Positions 1-10,984 of a stretch of DNA of 41,751 bases are shown here, piece by piece; position 1 is the first letter of the stretch; each line of letters opens with the position of its first letter. Origin of the DNA: an uncultured Actinomycetes bacterium. Lineage in GTDB: Bacteria; Actinomycetota; Actinomycetes; Nanopelagicales; Nanopelagicaceae. Made by a program: the position numbers and the translations under genes. The DNA lies in NCBI GenBank assembly GCA_903898555.1, contig CAIUFY010000011.1:1-41751 (forward strand). Direction: 5' to 3'. Under the pieces are notes generated by a model. The model was not told the DNA's origin and did no database searches. It saw nothing but the letters and a program-made list of their open reading frames with translations.

Positions 1-551
1 AGCTCGGCTTCCTTGTGCTTGAGAAGTTCATCGATTTTAGTTACATGATCGCTCGTTGCCTTTTCAAGATCCTTTTCCGCACGGGCAACATCGTCTTTAC
101 CCGCATCGCCATCTTTCTCCATCTTCTCCATCGCTTCTTTTGTTGCGCGACGGATATTTCGAATAGAGATGCGTGAATCTTCTGCCTTATTTCGAGCTAC
201 TTTTATGTAATCCTTGCGGCGCTCTTCTGTGAGTTGGGGGAAATTAACGCGAATTACTCCACCATCAGTTTGAGGATTTACACCCAAATCAGATTCGCGG
301 ATGGCCTTCTCGACCAATGCGATTGCACCTTTATCGAATGGACTTACAAGAGCCATGCGATTTTCAGGCACTTGGATAGTGGCTAATGAAGCAAGCGGCG
401 TAAATGAACCGTAATAATCCACCATAATCTTGGCAAACATTGATGGATGAGCCCGTCCGGTACGGATTGCACCAAAGTCATCCTTAGCAACTTCAATTGC
501 CTTGGTCATTTTTGTATTGGCGTCGGCCAAGAGTGCGTTCAAATCAGACAT
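1..551 (-). CDS. frr: Ribosome recycling factor (3' end cut by window edge)
   Basis: RRF works with EF-G in the cytoplasm to split the post-termination ribosome. The reading frame starts at ATG 551 (MSDLNALLADANTKM) and stays open to the window edge for 183 codons. The family is about 185 residues, so only the last two or three codons and the stop should be missing. Family signatures are visible: IRTGRAHPSMF near residue 29, the segment INFPQLTEERRK-like (VNFPQLTEERRKDY), and the charged C-terminal helix ending in KHKEAEL. An AAGGGG stretch about 12 nt upstream may be the ribosome binding site. It is last in rpsB-tsf-pyrH-frr, the usual bacterial order, 26 bp after pyrH. Confidence 0.96.
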   Translation of the reverse strand, partial: MSDLNALLADANTKMTKAIEVAKDDFGAIRTGRAHPSMFAKIMVDYYGSFTPLASLATIQVPENRMALVSPFDKGAIALVEKAIRESDLGVNPQTDGGVIRVNFPQLTEERRKDYIKVARNKAEDSRISIRNIRRATKEAMEKMEKDGDAGKDDVARAEKDLEKATSDHVTKIDELLKHKEAE

Positions 552-577
552 CAGCGTCACGTTCCCCTTTTTTCAAT

Positions 578-1303
578 TTAGCGGTTTCCGGAAACGAGCG
601 TTCCGATTTGGTCGCCCTTTACTGCTCGAGCGATATTTCCCTTGTTCTTGAGATCAAAGACAATTATTGGCAGATTATTTTCACGGCAAAGACTGAAGGC
701 TGCCGCGTCTGCAACAGCTAAAGATTTTGAAAGAACATCGTCGTAACTTACTGAATCATATTTTGTTGCTGTTGGATCCTTTTTAGGATCCGCGGTATAT
801 ACGCCGTCGACGCCGCTCTTTGCAAGAAGCAAGCACTCTGCTCCTATTTCAAGTGCACGCTGAGCTGCCACTGTGTCGGTTGTGAAGAAAGGCATTCCCG
901 CGCCTGCGCCAAAAATTACGACTCTGCCTTTTTCAAGGTGGCGTATTGAGCGACGTGGAATATAAGGCTCTGCAACTTGGCCCATGGTGATTGCTGTTTG
1001 TACGCGTGTATCGATATTTTCTTTTTCCAAGAAATCTTGCAACGCTAAACAGTTCATAACTGTTCCGAGCATTCCCATATAGTCTGCGCGAGCGCGATCC
1101 ATTCCGCGCTGCTGCAACTCTGCTCCGCGGAAATAATTTCCTCCGCCTACAACAATTGCTACCTGAGTTCCGCTTCGCACTACATCTGCAATCTGCGATG
1201 CAATGTCGTGTACTACATCGGGATCTACGCCGATGCCCTTAACTCCGCCAAATACCTCTCCAGAAAGCTTAAGGAGCACTCTCTTGTAACCATTTCGGGC
1301 CAT
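578..1303 (-). CDS. pyrH: Uridylate (UMP) kinase
   Basis: Phosphorylates UMP to UDP with ATP, feeding pyrimidine nucleotide synthesis; a cytoplasmic hexamer in the amino-acid kinase fold. 241 residues, normal for the bacterial family. Visible motifs are [11 protein letters not shown] at the N-terminus, [10 protein letters not shown] (about residues 50-60), the [11 protein letters not shown] segment that contacts UMP, and the [15 protein letters not shown] region. AAAGGAG lies 8 nt before ATG 1303. It follows tsf after 56 bp and precedes frr by 26 bp, the standard translation-linked cluster. Nothing odd. Confidence 0.98.
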   Translation of the reverse strand: MARNGYKRVLLKLSGEVFGGVKGIGVDPDVVHDIASQIADVVRSGTQVAIVVGGGNYFRGAELQQRGMDRARADYMGMLGTVMNCLALQDFLEKENIDTRVQTAITMGQVAEPYIPRRSIRHLEKGRVVIFGAGAGMPFFTTDTVAAQRALEIGAECLLLAKSGVDGVYTADPKKDPTATKYDSVSYDDVLSKSLAVADAAAFSLCRENNLPIIVFDLKNKGNIARAVKGDQIGTLVSGNR

Positions 1304-1359
1304 GAGAAGTGCTCCTTTCGCTTTAATTACTGGGTGATTACTAGTTCTACTGGATGAGA

Positions 1360-2187
1360 TTACTGCCCAACCTTGAAACGGTGAAACGCCGACACAGCGG
1401 TCTTTGCCTCATCGAGGATTTGCTGGACTGTCTTCTTCGCATCTTTAGCAAAAGATTGCTCAAGAAGGCTGATTTCCTTGACGAAACCAGTTACTCGGCC
1501 TTCAACAATCTTGGTGAGAGAAGCTTCTGGCTTTCCCTCAGCGCGAGCTGTCTCTTCGGCAATACGGCGCTCTGCCTCGATTTGATCTGCAGGAATATCT
1601 TCCCGGCGAACAAACTGAGGTGCAAAAGCAGCAATATGTTGCGCAACGTCCTTACCTGCTTCAACAGCATCTGCTGTGAGCTGAACCAAGACACCAAGTT
1701 GTGGTGGAAGGTCTGGGTTTGTGCGGTGCAAGTAGAGAGAAACTGGTGATCCATCTAGAACTGCAATACGACGAATTTCAATCTTTTCGCCGAGGGTTGC
1801 ATTTCCTTCGTCAACACGGGCTTGAACTGTCTGTCCGCTTGGAAGTGTTGAAGCCAAGAAAGCAGGGAGTTCATTAATGCTTGATGAAGATAGGTGGTTC
1901 AAGAGTTCATTTGCGAGCTCCTGAAAACGCTCTCCTTTAGCCACGAAATCAGTTTCGCAGTTAAGTTCGAGCATTACTCCACGAGTTCCTTCAGCTTTTG
2001 CAATAACCAAACCATTTGAGGTTGAGCGGCCTTCACGCTTTGTGACGCCCTTCAAACCCTTCACGCGAATGATTTCAACAGCTTTGTCGAAGTCGCCATC
2101 GGCTTCATCGAGTGCCTTTTTGCAATCAAGCATTCCTGCTGCGGTTTGTTCGCGCAGTTTCTTTACATCTTCAGCTGTGTAAGCCAT
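1360..2187 (-). CDS. tsf: Translation elongation factor Ts
   Basis: Guanine nucleotide exchange factor for EF-Tu. 275 residues, in the actinobacterial size range. The N-terminal UBA-like domain is recognisable ([19 protein letters not shown]), followed by the conserved [13 protein letters not shown] segment around residue 76 that inserts into EF-Tu. The C-terminus FHRFKVGQ matches the usual ending of actinobacterial EF-Ts. It starts 11 bp after the rpsB stop, so the two are almost certainly co-transcribed, as in most bacteria. Confidence 0.98.
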   Translation of the reverse strand: MAYTAEDVKKLREQTAAGMLDCKKALDEADGDFDKAVEIIRVKGLKGVTKREGRSTSNGLVIAKAEGTRGVMLELNCETDFVAKGERFQELANELLNHLSSSSINELPAFLASTLPSGQTVQARVDEGNATLGEKIEIRRIAVLDGSPVSLYLHRTNPDLPPQLGVLVQLTADAVEAGKDVAQHIAAFAPQFVRREDIPADQIEAERRIAEETARAEGKPEASLTKIVEGRVTGFVKEISLLEQSFAKDAKKTVQQILDEAKTAVSAFHRFKVGQ

Positions 2188-2198
2188 AACTATTTCAC

Positions 2199-3026
2199 TT
2201 ACTCCTTAACTTCTGTAACAACGGCCTCTGGTGCAGCAGCAGTTTCAACAACTGGTGCAGCAGCAAGAATTTCTGCTTCCAACTTATCTGCATCTGTAGC
2301 AGCTGCGGCTGGAGCCTTATCTGGGTTTGATGCTGCGTTAGCTGAACGAGCAGCGAGTCCTGCAGCCGCTGCATCAGCGATAACGCGAGTAAGCAAACCG
2401 ATTGAACGGATTGCATCATCGTTACCAGGAATCTTGAAATCAACTTCATCTGGATCGCAGTTTGTATCCAAGATTGCTACAACTGGAATACCAAGCTTGT
2501 GAGCTTCAGCTACTGCAAGGTGTTCCTTCTTTGTGTCGACAACCCAAATTGCTGAAGGCAATTTAGTCATGTTGCGAATACCTTCGAGGTTCTTTGTGAG
2601 CTTTTCGCGCTCGCGACGTAGAACAAGAAGTTCCTTCTTTGTAAGAACTTGATCGTTCTTCTCTTCTAGAAGTTCCAACTCCTTCAAGCGTTGAATACGC
2701 TTGTAAACGGTTGGGAAGTTTGTGAGCATTCCACCAAGCCAGCGCTCAGTAACGTAAGGCATATCTACGCGAGCTGACTGTTCCTTGATAGGTGCGTGTG
2801 CTTGCTTCTTGGTTCCAACGAAAAGTACGTGGCCACCCTTTGCAACTGTGTTCTTGATGAACTCGTAAGCACTGTCGATAAGAGCAAGTGATTGCTGGAT
2901 ATCGATGATGTAAATTCCATTGCGCTCGGTGAAAATGTAGCGCTTCATTTTTGGATTCCAACGACGAGTCTGGTGTCCGAAGTGGACTCCGCTGTCGAGG
3001 AGTTCTCGCATTGTTACAACCGCCAT
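2199..3026 (-). CDS. rpsB: 30S ribosomal protein S2
   Basis: Component of the 30S head/body junction, needed for S1 docking where S1 is present. 275 residues. Begins [19 protein letters not shown]; the family signatures [19 protein letters not shown] and [11 protein letters not shown] are intact. The last about 45 residues are Ala/Glu/Pro-rich and probably unstructured, a common actinobacterial extension. AAAGGAG is placed 9 nt before ATG 3026. A perfect 9-bp inverted repeat ends 4 nt before this site, a position from which it could control translation or transcription. First gene of the rpsB-tsf-pyrH-frr unit. Confidence 0.98.
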   Translation of the reverse strand: MAVVTMRELLDSGVHFGHQTRRWNPKMKRYIFTERNGIYIIDIQQSLALIDSAYEFIKNTVAKGGHVLFVGTKKQAHAPIKEQSARVDMPYVTERWLGGMLTNFPTVYKRIQRLKELELLEEKNDQVLTKKELLVLRREREKLTKNLEGIRNMTKLPSAIWVVDTKKEHLAVAEAHKLGIPVVAILDTNCDPDEVDFKIPGNDDAIRSIGLLTRVIADAAAAGLAARSANAASNPDKAPAAAATDADKLEAEILAAAPVVETAAAPEAVVTEVKE

Positions 3027-3044
3027 GGCGGCACGCTCCTTTAT

Positions 3045-3066
3045 TGCATATGTATAAACATATGCA
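3045..3066 (-). promoter_or_regulatory. Perfect inverted repeat next to the rpsB ribosome binding site
   Basis: TGCATATGT and ACATATGCA form perfect 9-bp arms around a 4-nt centre. Read in the rpsB direction the repeat ends just before ATAAAGGAG. In RNA it would be a small AU-rich hairpin beside the ribosome binding site; in DNA it is a 22-bp symmetric site. It also contains TATACA, which could serve as a -10 box. rpsB leaders are known sites of S2 feedback control in several bacteria, but I do not recognise this as a described S2 motif. Confidence 0.5.
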
Positions 3067-3121
3067 CTCGGTTAACGATCCAACGATTTGTCGAATCTCT
3101 AACGCCTTGTCACCGACCAGA

Positions 3122-3151
3122 CTTTTACCTCTGGACCGAAGTGGTTCTCAA
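3122..3151 (-). promoter_or_regulatory. Candidate rpsB promoter with overlapping palindrome
   Basis: In the rpsB direction TTGAGA (3151-3146) is followed after 18 nt by TAAAAG (3127-3122). The predicted transcript would begin near 3115, giving a leader of about 90 nt that includes the 3045-3066 inverted repeat. The -35 box overlaps the perfect 14-bp palindrome CTCAATTAATTGAG (3147-3160), which may be an operator. The hexamers are only moderate matches, so this is a suggestion. Confidence 0.3.
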
Positions 3152-3176
3152 TTAATTGAGTAAGACGTATGAAGTC

Positions 3177-3202
3177 AGGAATGCCAGATATCTGGCTTTC
3201 CT
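3177..3202. repeat. 26-bp near-perfect palindrome between xerC and rpsB
   Basis: The core GCCAGATATCTGGC (3183-3196) is a perfect 14-bp palindrome. One mismatched position on each side is followed by another perfect 5-bp arm (AGGAA/TTCCT). As RNA it can fold into a stem with an ATAT loop but has no T-run after it, so it is a poor intrinsic terminator. As DNA it resembles a dimer-binding operator. It lies 40-65 bp after the xerC stop. Confidence 0.45.
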
Positions 3203-3224
3203 GCTGGGTGAATCTTATTGGGGC

Positions 3225-3239
3225 TGGGCTATACGCCCA
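3225..3239 (-). terminator. Small hairpin directly after xerC
   Basis: TGGGC GTATA GCCCA begins a few bases after the xerC stop. The stem is 5 bp, GC-rich, and has no U-tract. Together with the 26-bp palindrome further on it may mark the 3' end of the long amino-acid biosynthesis transcript, but as an intrinsic terminator it is weak. Confidence 0.2.
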
Positions 3240-3241
3240 AA

Positions 3242-4141
3242 TTACGCTCGAGGATGAGCCTGCTCATAGGCCCTTTGCAGCCTTTCAGGCGAAACATGCG
3301 TATAAATCTGAGTAGTCGAGAGGGATGAGTGGCCAAGAATCTCTTGCACCGTTCTTAAATCAGCCCCTCCCTCAAGTAAGTGGGTCGCGGCCGTGTGCCT
3401 AAGTCCATGGGGTCCCATCGAAGATCCGATTGCCTCCATTGCGTCATACACAGCATCGCGAGCAGTTCGTTGATCAATTCGCTTGCCGCGAGAACCAAGA
3501 AATACGGCGCTCCCAGATTTTTCGTTTGCCATTTGAGGGCGAGCAATTTTCAGATAATTTTGAAGTGCCTCCATGGCTGGAATTCCAAGGGGAACCACCC
3601 GCTCCTTGTTGCCCTTACCAATCACTCTCAATGTATTGCGACTTGTGTCGATGGAGAGATTATCCAGACCACATAATTCAGAGATTCGAATTCCAGATGC
3701 GTAAAGAACTTCAACCATTGCGAGGTTTCGAAGATTCACCGCTGTTGGTTCCTCTCCAGCCTTCAGTTGCAAAGCGGCCAGAACTATTTCCGTATCTGCA
3801 ATATCGAGCACTTCAGGTAAATGAGGCTGAGGTTTTGGAATTGCTAGCGCGGCACCGTAATCAGACTTTATCCAACCGTTGCTTGCAGCCCAATAAGTAA
3901 ATGCACGCATTGAAACAATTCGGCGGGCCAACGTTGCACGGGTAGCGCCATTTGCTTGTAAAGAGGCTAACCAGGATCGGATATGGGAAAGATCCAAATT
4001 TTTGAATTCATCAATCTTTAGCGTTTCAAGATGTTTCAAGAATGACTCTAAATCACTCACATAACCACGAATGGAGTTATCAGCCAGATTGCGCACGAGA
4101 GCCAAATGCTCTTCATATTGCGCAATTAGTGGTGAGGACAT
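3242..4141 (-). CDS. xerC: Tyrosine recombinase XerC-like
   Basis: Site-specific recombinase that with a partner resolves chromosome dimers at dif. 299 residues, the normal Xer length. An N-terminal SAM-like core-binding domain spans about residues 1-90. The catalytic domain shows the full set: R152 (SGIRISEL), K176 (GKGNKER), H245 and R248 (PHGLRHTAATHLL), H271 (LGHSSLSTTQIY) and the nucleophile Y280. No attachment site, integron or phage genes are nearby, and it lies near rpsB in the context typical of housekeeping XerC in Actinobacteria, so a mobile-element integrase is less likely. It follows cimA by 9 bp. GAGG sits only 2-3 nt from the ATG. Confidence 0.9.
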   Translation of the reverse strand: MSSPLIAQYEEHLALVRNLADNSIRGYVSDLESFLKHLETLKIDEFKNLDLSHIRSWLASLQANGATRATLARRIVSMRAFTYWAASNGWIKSDYGAALAIPKPQPHLPEVLDIADTEIVLAALQLKAGEEPTAVNLRNLAMVEVLYASGIRISELCGLDNLSIDTSRNTLRVIGKGNKERVVPLGIPAMEALQNYLKIARPQMANEKSGSAVFLGSRGKRIDQRTARDAVYDAMEAIGSSMGPHGLRHTAATHLLEGGADLRTVQEILGHSSLSTTQIYTHVSPERLQRAYEQAHPRA

Positions 4142-4150
4142 GTCCTCACA

Positions 4151-5740
4151 TTACTCTGGCTTGCGGCCTTGACGTAGAAGGCCGAAGGTGACGGCGTCTT
4201 CAAGTGCCATCGCCGATGCGGCAATAACATTTTCGTGCACACCGATTGTGCTCCACTCCCCTTCGCCATCGCTTGTTTCAACTAGAACACGAGTTACAGC
4301 GCCAGTTCCGAGTCGACCTTCGAGGATACGAACTTTATAATCTGTGAGTTCGAGCTTAGAGAGTTCAGGATAAATCTTTTCAAGACCTGAACGAATAGCC
4401 ATATCAATAGCGTTCACAGGGCCATTTCCCGATCCAACAGCTTTAATGACTTCACCCTTAGCCTTTATCGTGACTGTCGCAGTGGAAGTCACTTCAGTCT
4501 CATCTCCGCCATGGACGCTTGTTGTCCAGTCTTCAAGTTCAAAAAACTGAGGGCGCTTTCCGTGAAGTTCTTCAAGAAGCAGAAGCTCAAAAGAAGCATC
4601 CGCTGCTTCAAATGTGAAACCTCGAGATTCCATCTCCTTTACGCGGGCAACAACGCGAGTTACTACATCTTTATCCTCGCCAAGATCAATCCCAAGTTCT
4701 AAAGACTTCAATTCGATAGATGCACGGCCAGCCATATCTGAAACCAACATGCGCATGTCGTTTCCGACAGAAGCTGGATCTTCATGCTGATAAAGGTTTG
4801 GATCAACCTTGATGGCAGATGCGTGAAGTCCGGCCTTGTGAGCAAATGCTGAGACACCAACGTAAGGCTGACGAGGACTTGGCGCAACATTTGTAACTTC
4901 AGCAACTGCATGAGCTATGCGGAAGGATTCGCGAAGTAACCCAGCTGGTAGAACTATTTTGTTTTTCTTTAATTCCAGATTAGCAATGATTGAGACGAGA
5001 TCAGCATTTCCCGTGCGCTCTCCATAACCATTTAAAGTTCCCTGAACATGAGTTACGCCCGCTTCAACCGCTGCAAGTGAGTTTGCAATCGCGCATCCCG
5101 TGTCATTATGACAATGAATACCAAGTCGAGCTGAAGAACTCTGCAGCACATCGTTTACTACTTGTTGCAATTCATCGGGAAGCATTCCGCCATTTGTGTC
5201 GCAAAGTGCGGCTACATCTGCCCCAGCTTCCATAGCGGTGCGAATTACTTCCAAGGCGTAATTACGATTGGATTTATATCCGTCAAAGAAGTGTTCTGCG
5301 TCCAAGAAAACACGCTGACCATTTCCTTTTAGAAACTCAATAGAATCCTTAATCATTGCGAGGTTCTCATCGAGATTTGTCTTCAAAGCAAGATCAACGT
5401 GTCGATCATGACTCTTGGCCACCAGTGTGACCACAGGTGCACCCGAATCAGCTAGGGCTCGAAGAAGTACGTCATCTGCAGCCTTAACATTTGGACGTCG
5501 AGTTGCTCCGAAAGCAACAAATGTTGCGTTCTTCAATTTCAATTCAGTTTGGGCTCGTTTAAAGAATTCGGTGTCCTTCGGATTTGCTCCTGGCCAACCG
5601 CCTTCAATAAACCCAACACCTAGGTCATCGAGGTGACGCGCGATGGAAAGCTTGTCATGAACTGAAAGATTTAGGCCTTCTTGTTGGGCACCATCACGAA
5701 GTGTGGTGTCGTATATGTGAAATGCATCTGAGATTGTCAT
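4151..5740 (-). CDS. cimA: (R)-citramalate synthase
   Basis: Condenses acetyl-CoA and pyruvate to (R)-citramalate, the first step of the threonine-independent route to 2-oxobutanoate and isoleucine. 529 residues, typical of the CimA branch and unlike LeuA in its opening. Catalytic-barrel motifs: YDTTLRDGAQQEG (residues 10-22, with R15 and D16), the CimA-like EGGWPGANPKDTEFF, and metal ligands in HCHND (H209, H211), followed by GTLNGYGERTGNADL. The C-terminal about 130 residues form the LeuA-type regulatory domain, which suggests feedback by isoleucine. Its ATG overlaps the ilvE stop by one base (TAATG), so the two are probably translationally coupled. A 2-isopropylmalate synthase is the main alternative; motifs favour CimA. 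Confidence 0.92.
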   Translation of the reverse strand: MTISDAFHIYDTTLRDGAQQEGLNLSVHDKLSIARHLDDLGVGFIEGGWPGANPKDTEFFKRAQTELKLKNATFVAFGATRRPNVKAADDVLLRALADSGAPVVTLVAKSHDRHVDLALKTNLDENLAMIKDSIEFLKGNGQRVFLDAEHFFDGYKSNRNYALEVIRTAMEAGADVAALCDTNGGMLPDELQQVVNDVLQSSSARLGIHCHNDTGCAIANSLAAVEAGVTHVQGTLNGYGERTGNADLVSIIANLELKKNKIVLPAGLLRESFRIAHAVAEVTNVAPSPRQPYVGVSAFAHKAGLHASAIKVDPNLYQHEDPASVGNDMRMLVSDMAGRASIELKSLELGIDLGEDKDVVTRVVARVKEMESRGFTFEAADASFELLLLEELHGKRPQFFELEDWTTSVHGGDETEVTSTATVTIKAKGEVIKAVGSGNGPVNAIDMAIRSGLEKIYPELSKLELTDYKVRILEGRLGTGAVTRVLVETSDGEGEWSTIGVHENVIAASAMALEDAVTFGLLRQGRKPE

Positions 5741-6825
5741 TACTTAACTCGCACATTCCAGCCGTGTTTATCTTCAATTGTTCCGTGTTGAATACCAAGT
5801 AAATGGTTGCGAATTTCCATTGTGATTTGACCCGGTTCACCATCGCCTGTTTTCCACGATCCTTGAGAGCTCTTCGCCATACCGATTGGCGATACGACAG
5901 CCGCGGTTCCGCAAGCAAAGATTTCGGTGATTTCTCCTGATGCAACGCCATCACGCCATTCATCGGTTGAAATCATTCCTTCTTCAACTTTATATCCAAG
6001 GTCTTTTGCAACAGTAAGAATCGAATCGCGTGTAATTCCTGCGAGGAGAGTGCCGGTTAGTTTTGGCGTAAATATGGTCGCGTCTTTTCCTCTTCCCTTC
6101 ACAAAGTAAAGGTTCATTCCGCCCATCTCTTCAACCCACTTATGTTCAACAGCATCTAGCCACACAACTTGATCGCATCCTTCTGCCGCTGCCTGCTTCT
6201 GTGCCAGTAATGAAGCTGCGTAATTTCCGCCAGTTTTTGCTGCGCCAGTTCCACCCTTTGCCGCGCGGACAAACTCTGTTGAAATCCAGACAGTCACAGC
6301 TTTGCTTGGATCAAAATAAGCCGATGCTGGAGTTGTAATGACGATATATGTTGCATGGTTTGAAGGGCGAACACCTAAACCAACTTCAGTTGCAATCATG
6401 AATGGGCGGATATAGAGAGACTCGCCAGTATTTTTTGGAACCCACTTAATATCCTGCTTAACAAGCGCATGCACAGTCTCAACAAAATCTTCTACTGGAA
6501 TTTCAGGAAGAGCCATACGAACAGCGCTCTTATTAAAACGCTCAGCGTTTGCCGTTGGACGAAAGAGGCTAACTCCCCCATCTGGCTGGGCATATGCCTT
6601 CATTCCTTCAAATATCTCTTGGCCATAATGAAGAACAGATGTTGCAGGATCAAGGGCAAGTGGTCCATATGCCTTTAGTTCCGCATCGCTCCACCCTGTT
6701 GCCTCATTCCACTCAGCAATCACCATATTGTCGGTGTAGTACTTGCCGAATCCCCCAGCAGCAATCTTCTCTTCGCGAGAAGAATCACTTGCAGGCTGTG
6801 AGTTTGGATTGAGGTTGATCTTCAT
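5740..6825 (-). CDS. ilvE: Branched-chain amino-acid aminotransferase
   Basis: PLP-dependent class IV transaminase that makes Val, Leu and Ile from their keto acids with glutamate. 361 residues, the long BCAT form typical of Actinobacteria. HYGQEIFEGMKAY (about 66-78), the Schiff-base lysine K197 in GGTGAAKTGGNYAAS, and the EEMGGMNLYFV segment are all present. It directly abuts leuB (no spacer) and overlaps cimA by one base, placing the last step of the pathway inside the same operon as the first. Confidence 0.96.
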   Translation of the reverse strand: MKINLNPNSQPASDSSREEKIAAGGFGKYYTDNMVIAEWNEATGWSDAELKAYGPLALDPATSVLHYGQEIFEGMKAYAQPDGGVSLFRPTANAERFNKSAVRMALPEIPVEDFVETVHALVKQDIKWVPKNTGESLYIRPFMIATEVGLGVRPSNHATYIVITTPASAYFDPSKAVTVWISTEFVRAAKGGTGAAKTGGNYAASLLAQKQAAAEGCDQVVWLDAVEHKWVEEMGGMNLYFVKGRGKDATIFTPKLTGTLLAGITRDSILTVAKDLGYKVEEGMISTDEWRDGVASGEITEIFACGTAAVVSPIGMAKSSQGSWKTGDGEPGQITMEIRNHLLGIQHGTIEDKHGWNVRVK

Positions 6826-7863
6826 TTACTTAACCGCCTCCGCTAGCGCGGTTCCAACTTCAGCAGTTGTACGTTTTGTTGAACCGCGATTCTCGAGATC
6901 TTTCGTAACAGCTGCAGCAATTTCTGCAGCAGCATCTAAGTGTCCTAGGTGAGCAAGCATCATGCCAACTGAAGAAATTGTTGCAGTTGGGTCAGCAATC
7001 TGTTTTCCAGCGATATCAGGAGCCGAACCGTGAATTGGTTCAAACATAGATGGGAATTTTCCAGTGGGGTTGATGTTGCCAGAAGCAGCAAGTCCAATTC
7101 CCCCGCTTATTGCAGCTGCAATATCGGTGATTATGTCTCCAAAGAGGTTATCGGTGACAACTACATCGAAACGATGTGGCTGGGTCACGAAGAACATGGC
7201 AGCCGCATCAACGTGAAGATAGTCGGTTGTGATTTGTGGATACTCAGCTGCAACTTCATTAAAGGCGCGAGTCCAGAGATTTCCGGCACGAGTGAGAACA
7301 TTGTTTTTGTGCACGAGAGTGACCTTCTTACGAGGGCGCTTCATTGCAGTTTCAAATGCGTAGCGAATGGCTCTTTCTGCACCTCGGCGAGTGTTGATGC
7401 TCTCTTCAGTTGCGATTTCATTCTCAGTTCCGAGCGCTAAAACTCCACCAGCCCCAATGTATGGGCCTTCAGTTCCTTCTCGAACCACAACGAAATCGAC
7501 TTCGCCAGGATTTGATAGCGGTGAGGCGACTCCAGGGTAAAGACGAGTCGGACGAAGATTAATGTAATGGTCAAAAGCAAAACGAAGTTTTAGCAAGAGT
7601 CCTCGCTCAAGAACACCACTTGGAACTGTTGGGTCACCAACTGCGCCAAGAAGAATTACATCCGCTTGTGCTAGTTCAGCCATGACTGAATCAGGAAGCG
7701 TTTCTCCTGTCTTATGCCAATACTTTGCACCGAGCTCATATTCGGTCTTTGCGAAGTTAAGCCCATGCTTAGCGGCAATAACATCTAGTACTTTCAAACC
7801 CTCAGCAACTACCTCTGGTCCAATTCCATCACCAGGAATAACAGCCAACTTGTATGAAGTCAT
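6826..7863 (-). CDS. leuB: 3-isopropylmalate dehydrogenase
   Basis: NAD-dependent oxidative decarboxylation of 3-isopropylmalate in leucine synthesis. Enzymes of this family also process erythro-3-methylmalate from the citramalate route, which fits its position beside cimA. 345 residues. Visible: [10 protein letters not shown] at the N-terminus, the substrate-binding [12 protein letters not shown], the metal-binding [10 protein letters not shown], and the cofactor-binding [10 protein letters not shown] followed by NPTATI-like DPTATISS. leuCD and leuA are not in the window. It is flush with serA upstream and ilvE downstream (zero spacer). Confidence 0.96.
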   Translation of the reverse strand: MTSYKLAVIPGDGIGPEVVAEGLKVLDVIAAKHGLNFAKTEYELGAKYWHKTGETLPDSVMAELAQADVILLGAVGDPTVPSGVLERGLLLKLRFAFDHYINLRPTRLYPGVASPLSNPGEVDFVVVREGTEGPYIGAGGVLALGTENEIATEESINTRRGAERAIRYAFETAMKRPRKKVTLVHKNNVLTRAGNLWTRAFNEVAAEYPQITTDYLHVDAAAMFFVTQPHRFDVVVTDNLFGDIITDIAAAISGGIGLAASGNINPTGKFPSMFEPIHGSAPDIAGKQIADPTATISSVGMMLAHLGHLDAAAEIAAAVTKDLENRGSTKRTTAEVGTALAEAVK

Positions 7864-10486
<2,623 letters not shown>

Positions 10487-10984
10487 TTATTTGCCTTTCC
10501 CTGGTTTAAGCCCGCGCTCCATTGCGACAAGACCTGATTGCACTAGTTCCTTTATTCCATATGGCTCAAGCACTCGCAAAAGAGCCTGAATTTTCTCTGC
10601 ATTACCCGTTGCTTCGATTGTGACAGCGTCTTGTGCGACGTCCACAACTTTCGCGCGGAATAACTGAACGGTCTCAAGTACTTGAGAACGTGTTTCTGGG
10701 GTTGTATTTACTTTGACAAGTAAAAGTTCGCGTTGTACCGACGTCACAGGATCTAGACGGTCTGTACTTATAACGTCAATCAATTTATCTAATTGAGCAA
10801 TAACTTGCTCAAGAGCATGATCCTCAACATCAATCACAATAGTCATGCGAGACACATTGGCATCTTCTGTCGGACCCACTGCAAGTGAATCGATGTTGTA
10901 ACCACGACGAGAAAATAGCGATGCAATACGAGCAAGTACGCCTGGGCTATTTTCAACGAGAACTGAGAGTGTATGAGTGGCCAT
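10487..10984 (-). CDS. ilvN: Acetolactate synthase regulatory subunit
   Basis: Small subunit that activates IlvB and confers valine feedback. 165 residues. N-terminal ACT domain (HTLSVLVENSPGVLARIASLFSRRGYNIDSL, described by its key run NSPGVLARI and RRGYNIDSL), then the C-terminal domain with VTIEATGN and the ALLRVLEPYGIKELVQSG ending. Its ATG overlaps the ilvB stop by one base and it abuts ilvC, so the catalytic and regulatory subunits are translationally coupled. Confidence 0.97.
   Translation of the reverse strand: MATHTLSVLVENSPGVLARIASLFSRRGYNIDSLAVGPTEDANVSRMTIVIDVEDHALEQVIAQLDKLIDVISTDRLDPVTSVQRELLLVKVNTTPETRSQVLETVQLFRAKVVDVAQDAVTIEATGNAEKIQALLRVLEPYGIKELVQSGLVAMERGLKPGKGK

Noticed and set aside
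3242-4141. Tyrosine recombinase as a mobile-element integrase
   Set aside because: No attachment repeats, cargo or phage genes; housekeeping XerC length, motifs and neighbours.
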